Origin: Myxococcus sp046520405
GTDB lineage: Bacteria > Myxococcota > Myxococcia > Myxococcales > Myxococcaceae
NCBI GenBank assembly: GCA_046520405.1
Contig: JBKGHI010000010.1
Location: 1-64,000 of the forward strand
Direction: 5' to 3'
DNA length: 64,000 bases
The position numbers and the translations under genes are program-made. A model generated the notes under the pieces. That model was not told the origin of the DNA, did not search any database, and saw nothing but the letters and a program-made list of their open reading frames with translations. Position 1 is the stretch's first letter. Every line of letters starts with the position of its first letter. Shown here piece by piece: positions 18,809-26,868 of the stretch.

Positions 18809-19822
18809 TCAATGCGTTTTCCCTGAATCCTCCAAGCCCGTTGTGTCGATGCGGCTCGCGCTGACGCGGGAGGAGTCGGATGTCGCGGAGACCGGGCGCC
18901 CTGTCTCGACAGGCGCTTGCTGTTCCTCCCCCTGGAGCTTCTCCTGGAGCTGCTCGCCGAGCTGGGAGACCCCCTCCTGCGCGCGGCGCTTCGCGGGCTC
19001 GATGAGCTTGCGCTCCTTTCCCGTCACGGGCAGCAGGGTGGATGCCAGCATGCCCAGCGTGATGCCGCCCACGGCCAGGAGCAGGGGTTGCTCATCCGCC
19101 GTGCGGTTGACCCAGTCGGAGGCTCGATGCTGGACGGCCTCGCGCGAGGGCACCCGCTCCCGCATGTGTGATGCCCGCTCGCGGGCCTTGTGGACGACGT
19201 CCGTGGTCCGCTCCCGAAGCTCGGTGGCCTTGTCGACCGCTTTGTCCTTCACCTCGTGCGCCTTGTCGCTGGCGCTGGTCTTCATGCCGGCGAAGGTTCC
19301 CTCGCCGCCCGCCTGCCGCTCCGGGATGCCGCCGATGCCCGCCCCCCTGGCCTCCTCCCGCGTGTAGCGCAGGTCGTCCCGGCCGGCGCGCAGGCCGTCG
19401 TAGCGCCATCGTTCGTCCCTCCCCCAATCGGACTCGCTGTACCGGCGCGCCGCGCGCCTTGTGAAGGCCCTGCGCATCAAGGCCGAACCCACGCTCGCTC
19501 CCACGAGGGCGCCCAGCAAGCTCCAGCCCTTGGGCGTGTCGGCCCGTTCCCTCAGCTCCATGCTCTTCTGCATCACCGTCTCCCTGGCCTGCGTCTTGAG
19601 TTCCGTGGCTTTCTCCACGGCGACATCCTTCGCGTGCTGCTTGAGCTCGGTGGCCTTGTGCGTGGCGACCTCACGGGCACGCTCCTTCAGCTCGGATGCC
19701 TTCTCGCTCGCGAGCGCTTTCAACCGGTCGGGCTCCACCCTCCGGGCCATTTCGCCCGCGAGTTCGCTCATGCGTGCCCGTGCATCTGCGATTTCATGGC
19801 GTGCGCGGTCCTGCTCGCCCAT
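18809..19822 (-). CDS. Coiled-coil, LEA-like envelope protein (DUF3618-like)
   Basis: A 337-aa hydrophilic protein. It starts MGEQDRARHEIADARARMSELAGEM, the pattern seen at the start of DUF3618 proteins. Residues ~35-95 and ~185-245 consist of charged amphipathic repeats (KATELKERA, HKATELKQHAKDV, KAVDKATELRERTTDVV) like the 11-residue repeats of late-embryogenesis-abundant proteins. A short glycine-rich helix follows (WSLLGALVGASVGSALM), and a membrane-length segment lies near 265-285 (LLLAVGGITLGMLASTLLPV). It is the last gene of a three-gene minus-strand operon and its start overlaps the holin-like gene by 55 bp. A desiccation or envelope-stress function is inference. Confidence 0.75.
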   Translation of the reverse strand: MGEQDRARHEIADARARMSELAGEMARRVEPDRLKALASEKASELKERAREVATHKATELKQHAKDVAVEKATELKTQARETVMQKSMELRERADTPKGWSLLGALVGASVGSALMRRAFTRRAARRYSESDWGRDERWRYDGLRAGRDDLRYTREEARGAGIGGIPERQAGGEGTFAGMKTSASDKAHEVKDKAVDKATELRERTTDVVHKARERASHMRERVPSREAVQHRASDWVNRTADEQPLLLAVGGITLGMLASTLLPVTGKERKLIEPAKRRAQEGVSQLGEQLQEKLQGEEQQAPVETGRPVSATSDSSRVSASRIDTTGLEDSGKTH

Positions 19823-20196
19823 TGCCCATCCTCCTTGCGGGTTTGAATCGTTCTTTCAGGTCCATGGACCTGCTTCATCCGCTGGAGTCCGCTCTTGGCG
19901 ATGCCGCCGCCCACGGCGAGCAGCACCACCGCGACGATGAGCGCGGAGGCCCAGAGGGGCAGGGCCTCGGCCAGCACCGCCACCAGGAAGGCGACGAAGG
20001 TGATGGCTCCCAGGAGCAGCACCACGCCGCCGCCTGCCAGCAGTTTCGCGCCGGCCGACGCCTTCACGGCCTCCGTGCGCAGCTCGGCGCGCGCCAGGGA
20101 CACCTCGGCGCGAACCAGGCGGCGTGCCTGCGCGGTGAACTCCGAGAAGAGCGCGCCGAAACCGTCCGCGCCCTGATGGGGAATCGTGGGTTCCAT
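19768..20196 (-). CDS. Phage holin superfamily III / DUF1469 (YqjE-like) membrane protein
   Basis: A 142-aa protein. Residues 15-50 form an amphipathic helix (FGALFSEFTAQARRLVRAEVSLARAELRTE), followed by two closely spaced transmembrane helices (~55-80 and ~85-105). This is the layout of YqjE-type proteins, annotated as holin-like but normally chromosomal and linked to envelope stress. The ATG at 20196 is used; a longer reading has no family similarity. It overlaps the downstream gene by 55 bp and follows the DUF883-like gene by 14 bp. Confidence 0.8.
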   Translation of the reverse strand: MEPTIPHQGADGFGALFSEFTAQARRLVRAEVSLARAELRTEAVKASAGAKLLAGGGVVLLLGAITFVAFLVAVLAEALPLWASALIVAVVLLAVGGGIAKSGLQRMKQVHGPERTIQTRKEDGQWASRTAHAMKSQMHGHA

Positions 20197-20210
20197 CCCT
20201 GGTGCTCCCC

Positions 20211-20648
20211 TCAGGCCTTGATGAGCCGGCCGAGCACGAAGCCCGCCGCCACGCATCCCGCGATGAAGAGCCCCGGCCGTTCACGAACCCGGGCCTGGGC
20301 ATCCGCGAGCAGCTCTTCGGTGGTCTCGTTTTCGAGTCGTTCAGACGTGCGGCGAAGCAGTCCCGTCGCGCTGCCGAGCAGCGGCCGCGCCACCTTCGCC
20401 TCGTCCCTGTCCGAGATGCTCTCCAGCGTGGAGACGAATCCCCGGATGCCCTTGGCCAGGTCTCCCCGGCGGCTTTCCACCTTGTCGTAGACGCGCTCCT
20501 TCGCGGCGCTGCTCAGTTGCTTCGCCTGCTCCTTGCCAGCCTGTCCCAGCCCGGACGTGCCGCGTTCGCCGCTGGCGATGCCGGAGCCTCCTTCCGAGCG
20601 CTGCGGGTACCCGCTGCCTTGGATGCTGCCGTCGATGACGCTTCCCAT
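20211..20648 (-). CDS. DUF883/YqjD-like membrane-anchored protein
   Basis: A 145-aa protein with a Gly/Ser-rich N-terminus, a long charged helix (KERVYDKVESRRGDLAKGIRGFV ... RTSERLENET) and one C-terminal transmembrane helix containing GLFIAGCVAAGFVLGRLIKA. This tail-anchored arrangement resembles YqjD/ElaB proteins that bind ribosomes in stationary phase. First gene of the operon with the YqjE-like and LEA-like genes, an order that recalls yqjD-yqjE-yqjK of enterobacteria. The region 20649-20828 is a divergent promoter with the pseudouridine synthase gene. Confidence 0.72.
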   Translation of the reverse strand: MGSVIDGSIQGSGYPQRSEGGSGIASGERGTSGLGQAGKEQAKQLSSAAKERVYDKVESRRGDLAKGIRGFVSTLESISDRDEAKVARPLLGSATGLLRRTSERLENETTEELLADAQARVRERPGLFIAGCVAAGFVLGRLIKA

Positions 20649-20828
20649 GCTGACTCCTTCAGGTTCGGGGAAACTGGCACGGGGCATCACCTTCCCTGGT
20701 GCCCGCGCGCTTTCGCTTCTGAAGCTAGGCATGCGGCATGGCTGGCCTGGACGGAGCCTGGTACGGAGGCAGGGTAGGCGTTGGAGTGTGCAGGCGAAGG
20801 TGGTTGGAATGAGAAAGGCGGGGTGCGG

Positions 20829-21629
20829 ATGGCGCGCAAGCAGCGGACACCACGGTGGCTGGAGGCGGCGCGGCGGAGGGGGCCCGAGGACCTTGCGTCC
20901 CCTGTCAGGCCGGATTGGCTGGCGAGGGCGCTGGGGAAGGCTGGGGTGATGCCTCGCGCCCAGGCCGAAGCGGCCATTCGCGAGGGGCGGGTGACGCTCG
21001 ACGGGCAGGTGGAGCGCGAGCCTTTCGCCCCGGTGCGTCCGGGAGCGGAGGTTCAGGTGGACGGGCAGGTTCGGCGCCTGGAGGCTCCCCTGCTGGCGCT
21101 GATGTTCCACAAGCCCGCGGGGCTGGTGGTGCACGGCTCGGACGCGGAAGGCGTGGGCACCGTTTTCGAACGGCTCCGTGAGGTCCTCACCGAGTCCCTG
21201 AGCGGCTTCGAGTGGCTCGCGGTGGGCCGTCTGGACCGGGACACCACGGGGCTGCTGCTCTTCACCAATGACGAGCGGTTGGTGCAGCACGGGACGTCGC
21301 CGGAGCGGCACCTGCCCAAGCGCTACGTGGCGGGCGTGGCGGGCACGCCGTCGGAGGATGCGCTCCGGCGGCTGCGCGAGGGCCTGGTGCTGGAGGACGG
21401 CCCGACGCGGCCCGCGGGCGCCCGGCTGCGCGCGCCGGACGTGGTGGAGCTCACCCTGACCGAGGGGCGCAACCACCAGGTGAAGCGGATGCTGGCGGCG
21501 GTGGGGCATCCGGTGCTGACGCTGCACCGCGAGGCCGTGGGCGGCGTGACGCTGGACATCGCCGAGGGCGCCTGGCGGTTGCTGACGGACGGCGAGCTGT
21601 CCCAGGGGTTGGCCTTCTCGCCAGCTTGA
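20829..21629 (+). CDS. Pseudouridine synthase, RsuA/RluB family
   Basis: A 266-aa RNA-modifying enzyme. Residues ~28-75 are an S4-like RNA-binding domain (WLARALGKAGVMPRAQAEAAIREGRV). The catalytic domain has the motif VGRLDRDTTGLLLFTND with the nucleophilic Asp, followed by KRYVAGV and the C-terminal GRNHQVKRMLAAVGHPVLTLHR signature. It should isomerise one uridine in rRNA; which one cannot be told. The ATG at 20829 begins the basic MARKQRTPRW leader. An alternative TTG at 20781 would add 16 residues without family similarity. Confidence 0.92.
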   Translation: MARKQRTPRWLEAARRRGPEDLASPVRPDWLARALGKAGVMPRAQAEAAIREGRVTLDGQVEREPFAPVRPGAEVQVDGQVRRLEAPLLALMFHKPAGLVVHGSDAEGVGTVFERLREVLTESLSGFEWLAVGRLDRDTTGLLLFTNDERLVQHGTSPERHLPKRYVAGVAGTPSEDALRRLREGLVLEDGPTRPAGARLRAPDVVELTLTEGRNHQVKRMLAAVGHPVLTLHREAVGGVTLDIAEGAWRLLTDGELSQGLAFSPA

Positions 21630-21671
21630 GCCGGACGGCGGGTATGGCCGTCATGTGTAGACTGCGGGGCC

Positions 21672-23232
21672 ATGGACGTTTCCGCGGCCCGTGAGCGTGG
21701 TGGCTTCTCCTCGCGGGCCTTCTGGCTCGGTGTTTTCGGAGTCACGGCGGCCTTCAGTCTTTACTGTCTGGGGCTCCAGTACACGCCGGACTCGCTGCAT
21801 TACCTCTCCGTGGCCCGAGGGCTGCTGTCGGGCTCGGGGCTGTCGGGGACGTTGCTCGCGGTGGACACGGCCATGCCCCGGCCGTTGGATTTGTGGCCGC
21901 CCCTGTTCCCCATGGCCTGGGCCGCCCTGCTGGGGTTGGGGCCGGATGCGGCGGTCATCACCCTGCACCTGCTGTGCTTCGCCGTGCTCGCCGGGGCGCT
22001 CTTCTCCATGGCCCCTGACGGGCAGGGGGCGCGGTACCTCTGGACGTGCGCGGTGCTCATCGTCCTGTACCGTCCCTTCGGGCACGTGGCGGCCGCGGCC
22101 TGGTCCGAGCCCCTGTGCGTCGCGCTGCTGGCGCTGGCCCTGGCGCGGGAGGTCCGGGGCGCGGACGGTGTCGGCCGCTCCTTCCTGGTGGGGGCGCTGC
22201 TGGGCCTGGCGGTGCTGACGCGCTACGCGGCGCTGTTCGTCCTGCCCGGACTCGTGTTGTGGCGCTTCGTGTGGGCCCGGGAGGCGGGAGGTCCCTGGCG
22301 TCGGCATGCCGTGAATGCCCTGGCGCTGGGCGCGGGGCTCGGGCTCGTGGTGGCGCCGTGGCTCATTCGGAACGTCATGTTGTTCGGCCGGGCCCTGGGG
22401 CCGCCACGGGCGCACGTGGCGGGGGGCTGGTGGCTTCGTTGCTCAGCGGGGTGGAGACCTTGCTGGGCGAGGCGTCCTTTGGCGCGTTCGGCGTGCTGTG
22501 CGTGGCGGCCACGGTGTGGTTGCTGCTGCCCACGCTTCGCGGGGGGCGGGGGGCGCGGCGCCGGATGACGCGCTGGCGCGCTTGCGGCCCGCGGCGCTGA
22601 TGGCCGTGTCGTATGTCGCGGGCCTGTTCTGGTCGGCCACCCGCACGCAGATGGACACGCTGGATGGCCGGCTGCTGGCGCCGCTGGGTGTGGGGTTGTT
22701 GCCGGTGACAGCGGCGGTGTTGGTGGCGTTGGTGGAGCGCTCCCGGTTGATGTCACCGCCGGTGCTCGTCACCACGGGCGTGGTGGTGGTGGCGGGACAC
22801 CTCTGGGCGCCGCTGCACGCGCTCATCCGGCAGCCCCGGCAAGGTTTCCACCACCTCCGCGAGCGCATTGCCCCGGTACCGGCATGGGTGGAGGCTCATG
22901 TCACCGAGCGCGACCTGCTCCTGGGGCCGCAGCTCTGGTGGGTCCATCCTTTCTCGCGCGCTCCCGTGGTGGCGGATGGCTATCCCGAGCGAGGCCGCCT
23001 GACGCTTCAGACGTTGGGGCCCTACCTGCGGGAACATGGCGCCGCCTACGAGCGCTTCTTCTGGTTCGGTACCAGGCCACCGCCCGTCGGCGCGGCGGAC
23101 TTCGAGGTGGTCGAGGTCGCGCGGCTGGAGACGAACGCCTACTGGTCCACGGTGTGGAACACCGTCTGGGAGATTCGCCCGGCGGCCCGTGTTTCGCCGG
23201 TGGAGCGGCATGAGGCCGTGCCCGCGCCGTAG
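21672..23232 (+). pseudogene. GT39-like membrane glycosyltransferase, two frameshifts
   Basis: Begins at ATG 21672 and encodes an integral membrane protein of the ArnT/PMT-like superfamily. The first periplasmic loop carries YTPDSLHYLSVARGLL and the PPLFPMAW motif. About ten hydrophobic helices follow, then a soluble C-terminal part. The coding frame changes at the six-G run 22421-22426 and again within the G-rich stretch 22541-22556. Each change equals one missing base. Joining the three pieces gives a continuous ~520-residue protein that ends at 23232. Expected activity is transfer of a sugar from a polyprenyl-phosphate donor to an envelope lipid or protein. The position of both slips in G runs points to sequencing error. 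It is convergent with pabC, 5 bp away. Confidence 0.78.
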
Positions 23233-23237
23233 AAGCT

Positions 23238-24062
23238 TCAGCGCTCGCGCGTCGCGATGCCTTCGACGAGGTTCCGGATGTCTTGAGCCAGGGCCAGGCT
23301 GCCGGGCAGCGTCTGGCCGAGGAGGCTCGGCACGCCCGTGGCGAGCTGTGCGGAGTTGGTGAAGACGCACGCGCTGGCCTGGGAGAGCTGCGCGAAAGGG
23401 ACGGGCCGCTCCAGGACGGGCAGGGGCCCCACGTGCCCGGCCTCCAGAAGCACCTCGCGGATGATGCCGGGAAGGCACGGGGCGGACAGCGGCGGTGTGA
23501 CGAGCGCTCCATCCCACTGGACGAAGACGTTGGCCGTGGGCAGCTCGCAGACCTCGCCCGCTTCATTGCCGAGCAGGGGCATGCGCTCCATCGCGCGGTA
23601 CTGGCGGAAGTAGGACAGGCCCTTGTGGTTCAGCGTGGGTTCGCCGCGGCGGTAGGCCCCGGGCTCCTGGCTGTCCAACGCGCGGCCTTCGCGGTGCAGC
23701 CGCTCCAGGTCTGGGGCGTGCTGGCGGAAGGTGAGCAGCACCCGGCCGTCACTTGCCGACAACTTGCCCACACCGCGGAAGGCCGGGCCCAGTGCGGCAT
23801 CGGCTCGCAGGCAGCGCTGGATGGATTCGCGGACCGCGTCCTCGGTGAGGTACTCGTGGGGAGGCGCGCGGACGGCGCCAGGGAAGGCATCCAGGCTGGA
23901 GCGAAGCCGAGCCAGATGCCGGGCGAGGAACCAGGGCTTGCCCGCCTCGATGCGGAAGGTGGTGAAGAAGCCCGCTCCGAAGAAGAAGCCCTGGGCGAAG
24001 TCGTGCAGGGGCAGGTCCTCCCAGCGCCGCACCTCGCCGTTCACCGCGACCGTGGAGAACAT
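23238..24062 (-). CDS. pabC: Aminodeoxychorismate lyase-like aminotransferase class IV
   Basis: A 274-aa PLP enzyme of fold-type IV. The Schiff-base lysine is in TLNHKGLSYFRQY (Lys147) and the family motif for cofactor binding is in CELPTANVFVQWDG. In folate synthesis PabC splits 4-amino-4-deoxychorismate into p-aminobenzoate and pyruvate. Branched-chain or D-amino-acid aminotransferases share this fold, but the position directly after pabB and pabA makes PabC by far the best reading. The ATG at 24062 is 17 bp after the pabA stop. Confidence 0.87.
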   Translation of the reverse strand: MFSTVAVNGEVRRWEDLPLHDFAQGFFFGAGFFTTFRIEAGKPWFLARHLARLRSSLDAFPGAVRAPPHEYLTEDAVRESIQRCLRADAALGPAFRGVGKLSASDGRVLLTFRQHAPDLERLHREGRALDSQEPGAYRRGEPTLNHKGLSYFRQYRAMERMPLLGNEAGEVCELPTANVFVQWDGALVTPPLSAPCLPGIIREVLLEAGHVGPLPVLERPVPFAQLSQASACVFTNSAQLATGVPSLLGQTLPGSLALAQDIRNLVEGIATRER

Positions 24063-24079
24063 TGCCGCCTCCCGTGCGC

Positions 24080-24649
24080 TCAGCGCGCCGGCTCCAGGAA
24101 GTTGGCGAGCAGCCGGGGCCCCTGGGGCGTGAGGAACGATTCGGGGTGGAACTGGACGCCTTCGAGCCGCGGCAGCTCGCGGTGCCGCAGGCCCATGATG
24201 AGGCCGTCCTGCCACGCCGTGACTTCCAGGCACGAGGGCAGGCTCTCCGACTCCACGACGAGTGAGTGGTAGCGGGCCGCGGTGAAGGGCATGGGCAGGC
24301 CTTGGAAGACGCCCTGGCCGGAGTGCTCGATAGCGGCCGTCTTCCCGTGCACGGGGACCGGTGCGCGTATCACCTTCGCGCCGAACACCTGCCCCAGGCA
24401 CTGGTGTCCCAGACAGACGCCCAGGATGGGGACCCGCCCGCCGAGTGTCCGGATGACGTCCATGGACACCCCGGCCTCGTGGGGTGTGCAGGGACCGGGA
24501 GAGATGAGGATGTGGTCGGGGCGAAGTGCTTCGACCTGCGTCACGGTGATGGCGTCGTTGCGCACGACCTTGAGCTCGGCGCCCTGCGCGCCCAGGGCCT
24601 GGACGAGGTTGAACGTGAAGGAGTCGAAGTTGTCGATGACGAGAATCAT
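24080..24649 (-). CDS. pabA: Aminodeoxychorismate/anthranilate synthase glutamine amidotransferase subunit
   Basis: A 189-aa class I glutamine amidotransferase that delivers ammonia to PabB (or TrpE). The catalytic triad is complete: Cys79 in ILGVCLGHQ, His168 and Glu170 in QFHPESF. The start MILVIDNFDSFTFNLVQ is the family hallmark. The ATG overlaps the pabB stop by four bases (ATGA), which implies translational coupling. The same subunit often serves both folate and tryptophan branches. Confidence 0.94.
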   Translation of the reverse strand: MILVIDNFDSFTFNLVQALGAQGAELKVVRNDAITVTQVEALRPDHILISPGPCTPHEAGVSMDVIRTLGGRVPILGVCLGHQCLGQVFGAKVIRAPVPVHGKTAAIEHSGQGVFQGLPMPFTAARYHSLVVESESLPSCLEVTAWQDGLIMGLRHRELPRLEGVQFHPESFLTPQGPRLLANFLEPAR

Positions 24650-26100
24650 CCCGTCCTCCCCACGGATGCCAGGGCCAGGAGCTGTGAGCGCGCCTTGTTG
24701 AGCGTCTCCTTGTACTCCTGGCGCGGCTGCGAGTCGTGGACGATGCCGCCTCCGACCTGGGCGTAGGCCCGGTGGTCCTTCACCACCAGCGTGCGGATGA
24801 CGATGTTCAGGTCCAGGTCCCCCGTGAAGGACAGGTACCCGAGCGAGCCGGTGTAGAGGCCTCGTGTCTGCGGCTCCAGCTCGGTGATGATTTGCATCGT
24901 CCGAATCTTGGGCACGCCCGTAATCGTTCCTCCGGGGAAGAGCGCGCCCACCACGTCCAGCGGCTCCACACCCGGCGCGAGCTGGCCGACGACCTCTGAC
25001 TCGATGTGGAGGACGTGGGCGTACTCGACGATGTCCATCAGCTTCGTCACTTCGACCGAGCCATAGGCGCAGACCCGGCCCAGGTCGTTTCGCTCCAGGT
25101 CCACGAGCATGGCGTGCTCGGCGCGCTCCTTCTCGTTGGTGCGCAGCTCGTGGACGAAGCGTGCCTCTTCTTCGGGCGTTCCCCGCCGGCGCGTGCCCGC
25201 GATGGGGCGGGTGGTGGCGCGGCCGTTCTCCACGCGGACCAGTCGCTCGGGTGAGGCACTGACGACGTGGAAGCCGTCGCCCTCGAGGTAGCTGGCGAAG
25301 TGGACCGGGTTGATGGCGGACAGCGTTTCGTAGAGCGCGAGCGGCTCGCCTGGGAAGTCCACCTCCAGCCGTTGCGAGAGGTTGACCTGATACGTGTCTC
25401 CGGCGCGGATGTACTCGCGCACGCGCTCCACCGCGTCCAGGTAGGCCTCCTGGGTGAAGTTGGAGCGGTACTGCGCGGAGGGGCCATCCATCGCGGGAGG
25501 AACCGGCGGCGCCGTGGGCGTGGCCGAGCGGACGAGGGTTTCCAGTGTGTCCAGCCGACGCTCGCAGTCGTCCCAGTCGGCGCCCGTGGCCACCGCGAGG
25601 ATGTGGCCCTCGTGGTGGTCCACGGTGAGAAAGGTGTCGATGAACGACAGGGCGATTTCGGGCAGGTGCAGGTCGTCCCGTGGGTGCCGTGGGAGGGACT
25701 CGAAGCCGTGCGCGGCTTCGTAACCGAAGAAGCCCACCGCGCCGCCACAGAAGAGTGGCATTCCGGGATGGCGCACGCCGCGCCAGCGACGCAGCAGCGT
25801 GTGGAGCACTTTCAGGGGGGAGCCCTCCTGGAGCGCGCCGTCGATGAAGCAATGTTCGTCCTTGGCGGTGAAGCGCAGGAAGGGCTGGGCGCCGAGGAAG
25901 GAGTAGCGCCCCTCGGCGCTGACCCGGGTGCTCTCCAGAAGGAACCGGCCGTCGGCGGGGAGGGCTCGCAGGAGGTCCACGGGCCGCAGCGCGCCCAGGG
26001 GGAACCGCCGAACGACGGGCACCTGGTTGTAGCCCTGCGCCACGAACGCCTCGAAGGCGGTCCGGTCCGGGAAGCGCGTGGGGGAGGCGAAGCGGCTCAT
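24646..26100 (-). CDS. pabB: Aminodeoxychorismate synthase component I
   Basis: A 484-aa chorismate-using enzyme. The C-terminal ~270 residues carry the conserved block YRSNFTQEAYLDAVERV, the SASPERLVRVENG turn, PIAGTRRRG, LVDLERNDLGRV and GTITGVPKIRTMQII, all with the metal- and chorismate-binding residues intact. PIAGTRRRG (PIAGT) is typical of both PabB and TrpE; the linked pabC decides for PabB. The ATG at 26100 is used because the reading frame upstream runs through the non-coding repeat array. Its ribosome site is weak. The promoter must lie in or beyond the array at 26142-26834. Confidence 0.9.
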   Translation of the reverse strand: MSRFASPTRFPDRTAFEAFVAQGYNQVPVVRRFPLGALRPVDLLRALPADGRFLLESTRVSAEGRYSFLGAQPFLRFTAKDEHCFIDGALQEGSPLKVLHTLLRRWRGVRHPGMPLFCGGAVGFFGYEAAHGFESLPRHPRDDLHLPEIALSFIDTFLTVDHHEGHILAVATGADWDDCERRLDTLETLVRSATPTAPPVPPAMDGPSAQYRSNFTQEAYLDAVERVREYIRAGDTYQVNLSQRLEVDFPGEPLALYETLSAINPVHFASYLEGDGFHVVSASPERLVRVENGRATTRPIAGTRRRGTPEEEARFVHELRTNEKERAEHAMLVDLERNDLGRVCAYGSVEVTKLMDIVEYAHVLHIESEVVGQLAPGVEPLDVVGALFPGGTITGVPKIRTMQIITELEPQTRGLYTGSLGYLSFTGDLDLNIVIRTLVVKDHRAYAQVGGGIVHDSQPRQEYKETLNKARSQLLALASVGRTG

Positions 26101-26141
26101 GACGAGGCGCTTGATACCAGGAACCGTGCCGGACGCCGCTC

Positions 26142-26834
26142 GGAACGGGGGCGTTCCGTCCACTCCGCCCCGGCCGAGGGGCCCCGGACCGGGCTGCCTC
26201 GGTGGAATGAACGTTCCGTCCAGTCCGCTGCGCCCATGTGGCCCAGGTCCGGGCGGCCCGGGCGGAATGAGCGTTCCATCCGCGCCGCCGCGTCCAGGCT
26301 GCCGGCCTGATGGCCTGGAGGGGATGAACGTTCCGTCCTCGGAACCACCTCGACCAGAGGGCCTCTGGTCGTAGCGGCCAATGTGGAATGAACGTTCCGG
26401 CCCATGCGGCCTCGGCAGAGGACCTCTGGCCGAAGCGGCCAAAGTGGAATGAACGTTCCGTCCCCGGAACCGCCTCGACAGAGGACCTCCAGCCGAAGCG
26501 GCCAAAATGGAATGAACGTTCCGTCCACGCGGCCTCAGCCGAGGGGCCTCGGACCGGGCGACCTCGGTGGGTGGAACGAACGTTCCGTCCACGCGGCCTC
26601 GGACGAGGGGCCGGACCGGGCGGCCTCGGTGGAATGAACGTTCCGTCCAGTCCGCTGTGTCAAAGGGGCCTCGGCCAGATGGCCAGGATGGAATGAGCGT
26701 TCCTTCCAAGTTGCCTTGGCTTGATGCCTCCGGACAGGGCGCCACGGTGGAATGAGCATTCCTCCCGAACCGCCTCGTCTTCGGACTCCCCTGGTTTGTT
26801 CGGCCAGGATGGAATGAACGTTCCATCCTGGCCG
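26142..26834. repeat. Tandem array of twelve ~61-bp units with GGAATGAACGTTCC core
   Basis: The whole 768-bp gap between pabB and the ATPase gene is an array. Cores begin at 26142, 26204, 26264, 26321, 26385, 26446, 26509, 26573, 26631, 26690, 26749 and 26811. The best consensus is GGAATGAACGTTCCGTCC: GGAA and TTCC arms around six bases, with an inner palindrome GAACGTTC in most copies. Spacing varies (57-64 bp) and is often not a multiple of three, so the array is not coding even though frames stay open through it. Inter-core stretches are related to one another (GCGGCCTCGG, GAGGGGCC, GGACCGGGC) and contain smaller inverted repeats. Copy 1 is a perfect GGAACG-N8-less palindrome variant (GGAACG-GGG-GCGTTCC region), and copy 12 sits in a 14-bp-arm hairpin. 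Possible roles: protein-binding site array, transcript-end structure, or dispersed-repeat family. Confidence 0.9.
26801..26834. terminator. 14-bp perfect hairpin at the end of the array, candidate transcript terminator/stabiliser
   Basis: CGGCCAGGATGGAA and its exact reverse complement flank the six bases TGAACG of the last array core. It ends 34 bp from the ATPase stop codon on the minus strand. The stem is long enough to halt or protect the operon transcript, but neither side has a T-tract, so intrinsic termination is uncertain. The sequence is the core of array copy 12, extended by outer complementary bases. Confidence 0.55.
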
Positions 26835-26868
26835 CCGCATCTCTAGGGATGGGCCCTGAGGCGGGGGT

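Noticed and set aside
19768..20196. Prophage remnant because of the holin-like gene
   Set aside because: DUF1469/YqjE proteins are chromosomal, and no lysin, capsid, tail, integrase or attachment site is nearby.
24080..26100. trpE-trpG tryptophan genes
   Set aside because: The third gene is PabC-like and no trpD/trpC genes follow, so the folate branch is preferred; the amidotransferase may still serve both.
24646..26826. N-terminally extended pabB of 726 codons running through the repeats
   Set aside because: The upstream 242 codons are translated repeat units whose spacing is not a multiple of three; the family-like protein starts at ATG 26100.
26142..26834. CRISPR array
   Set aside because: Core 18 bp and units ~61 bp look CRISPR-like, but the segments between cores are related to one another rather than unique, core spacing varies by up to 7 bp, and no cas gene is in the window.
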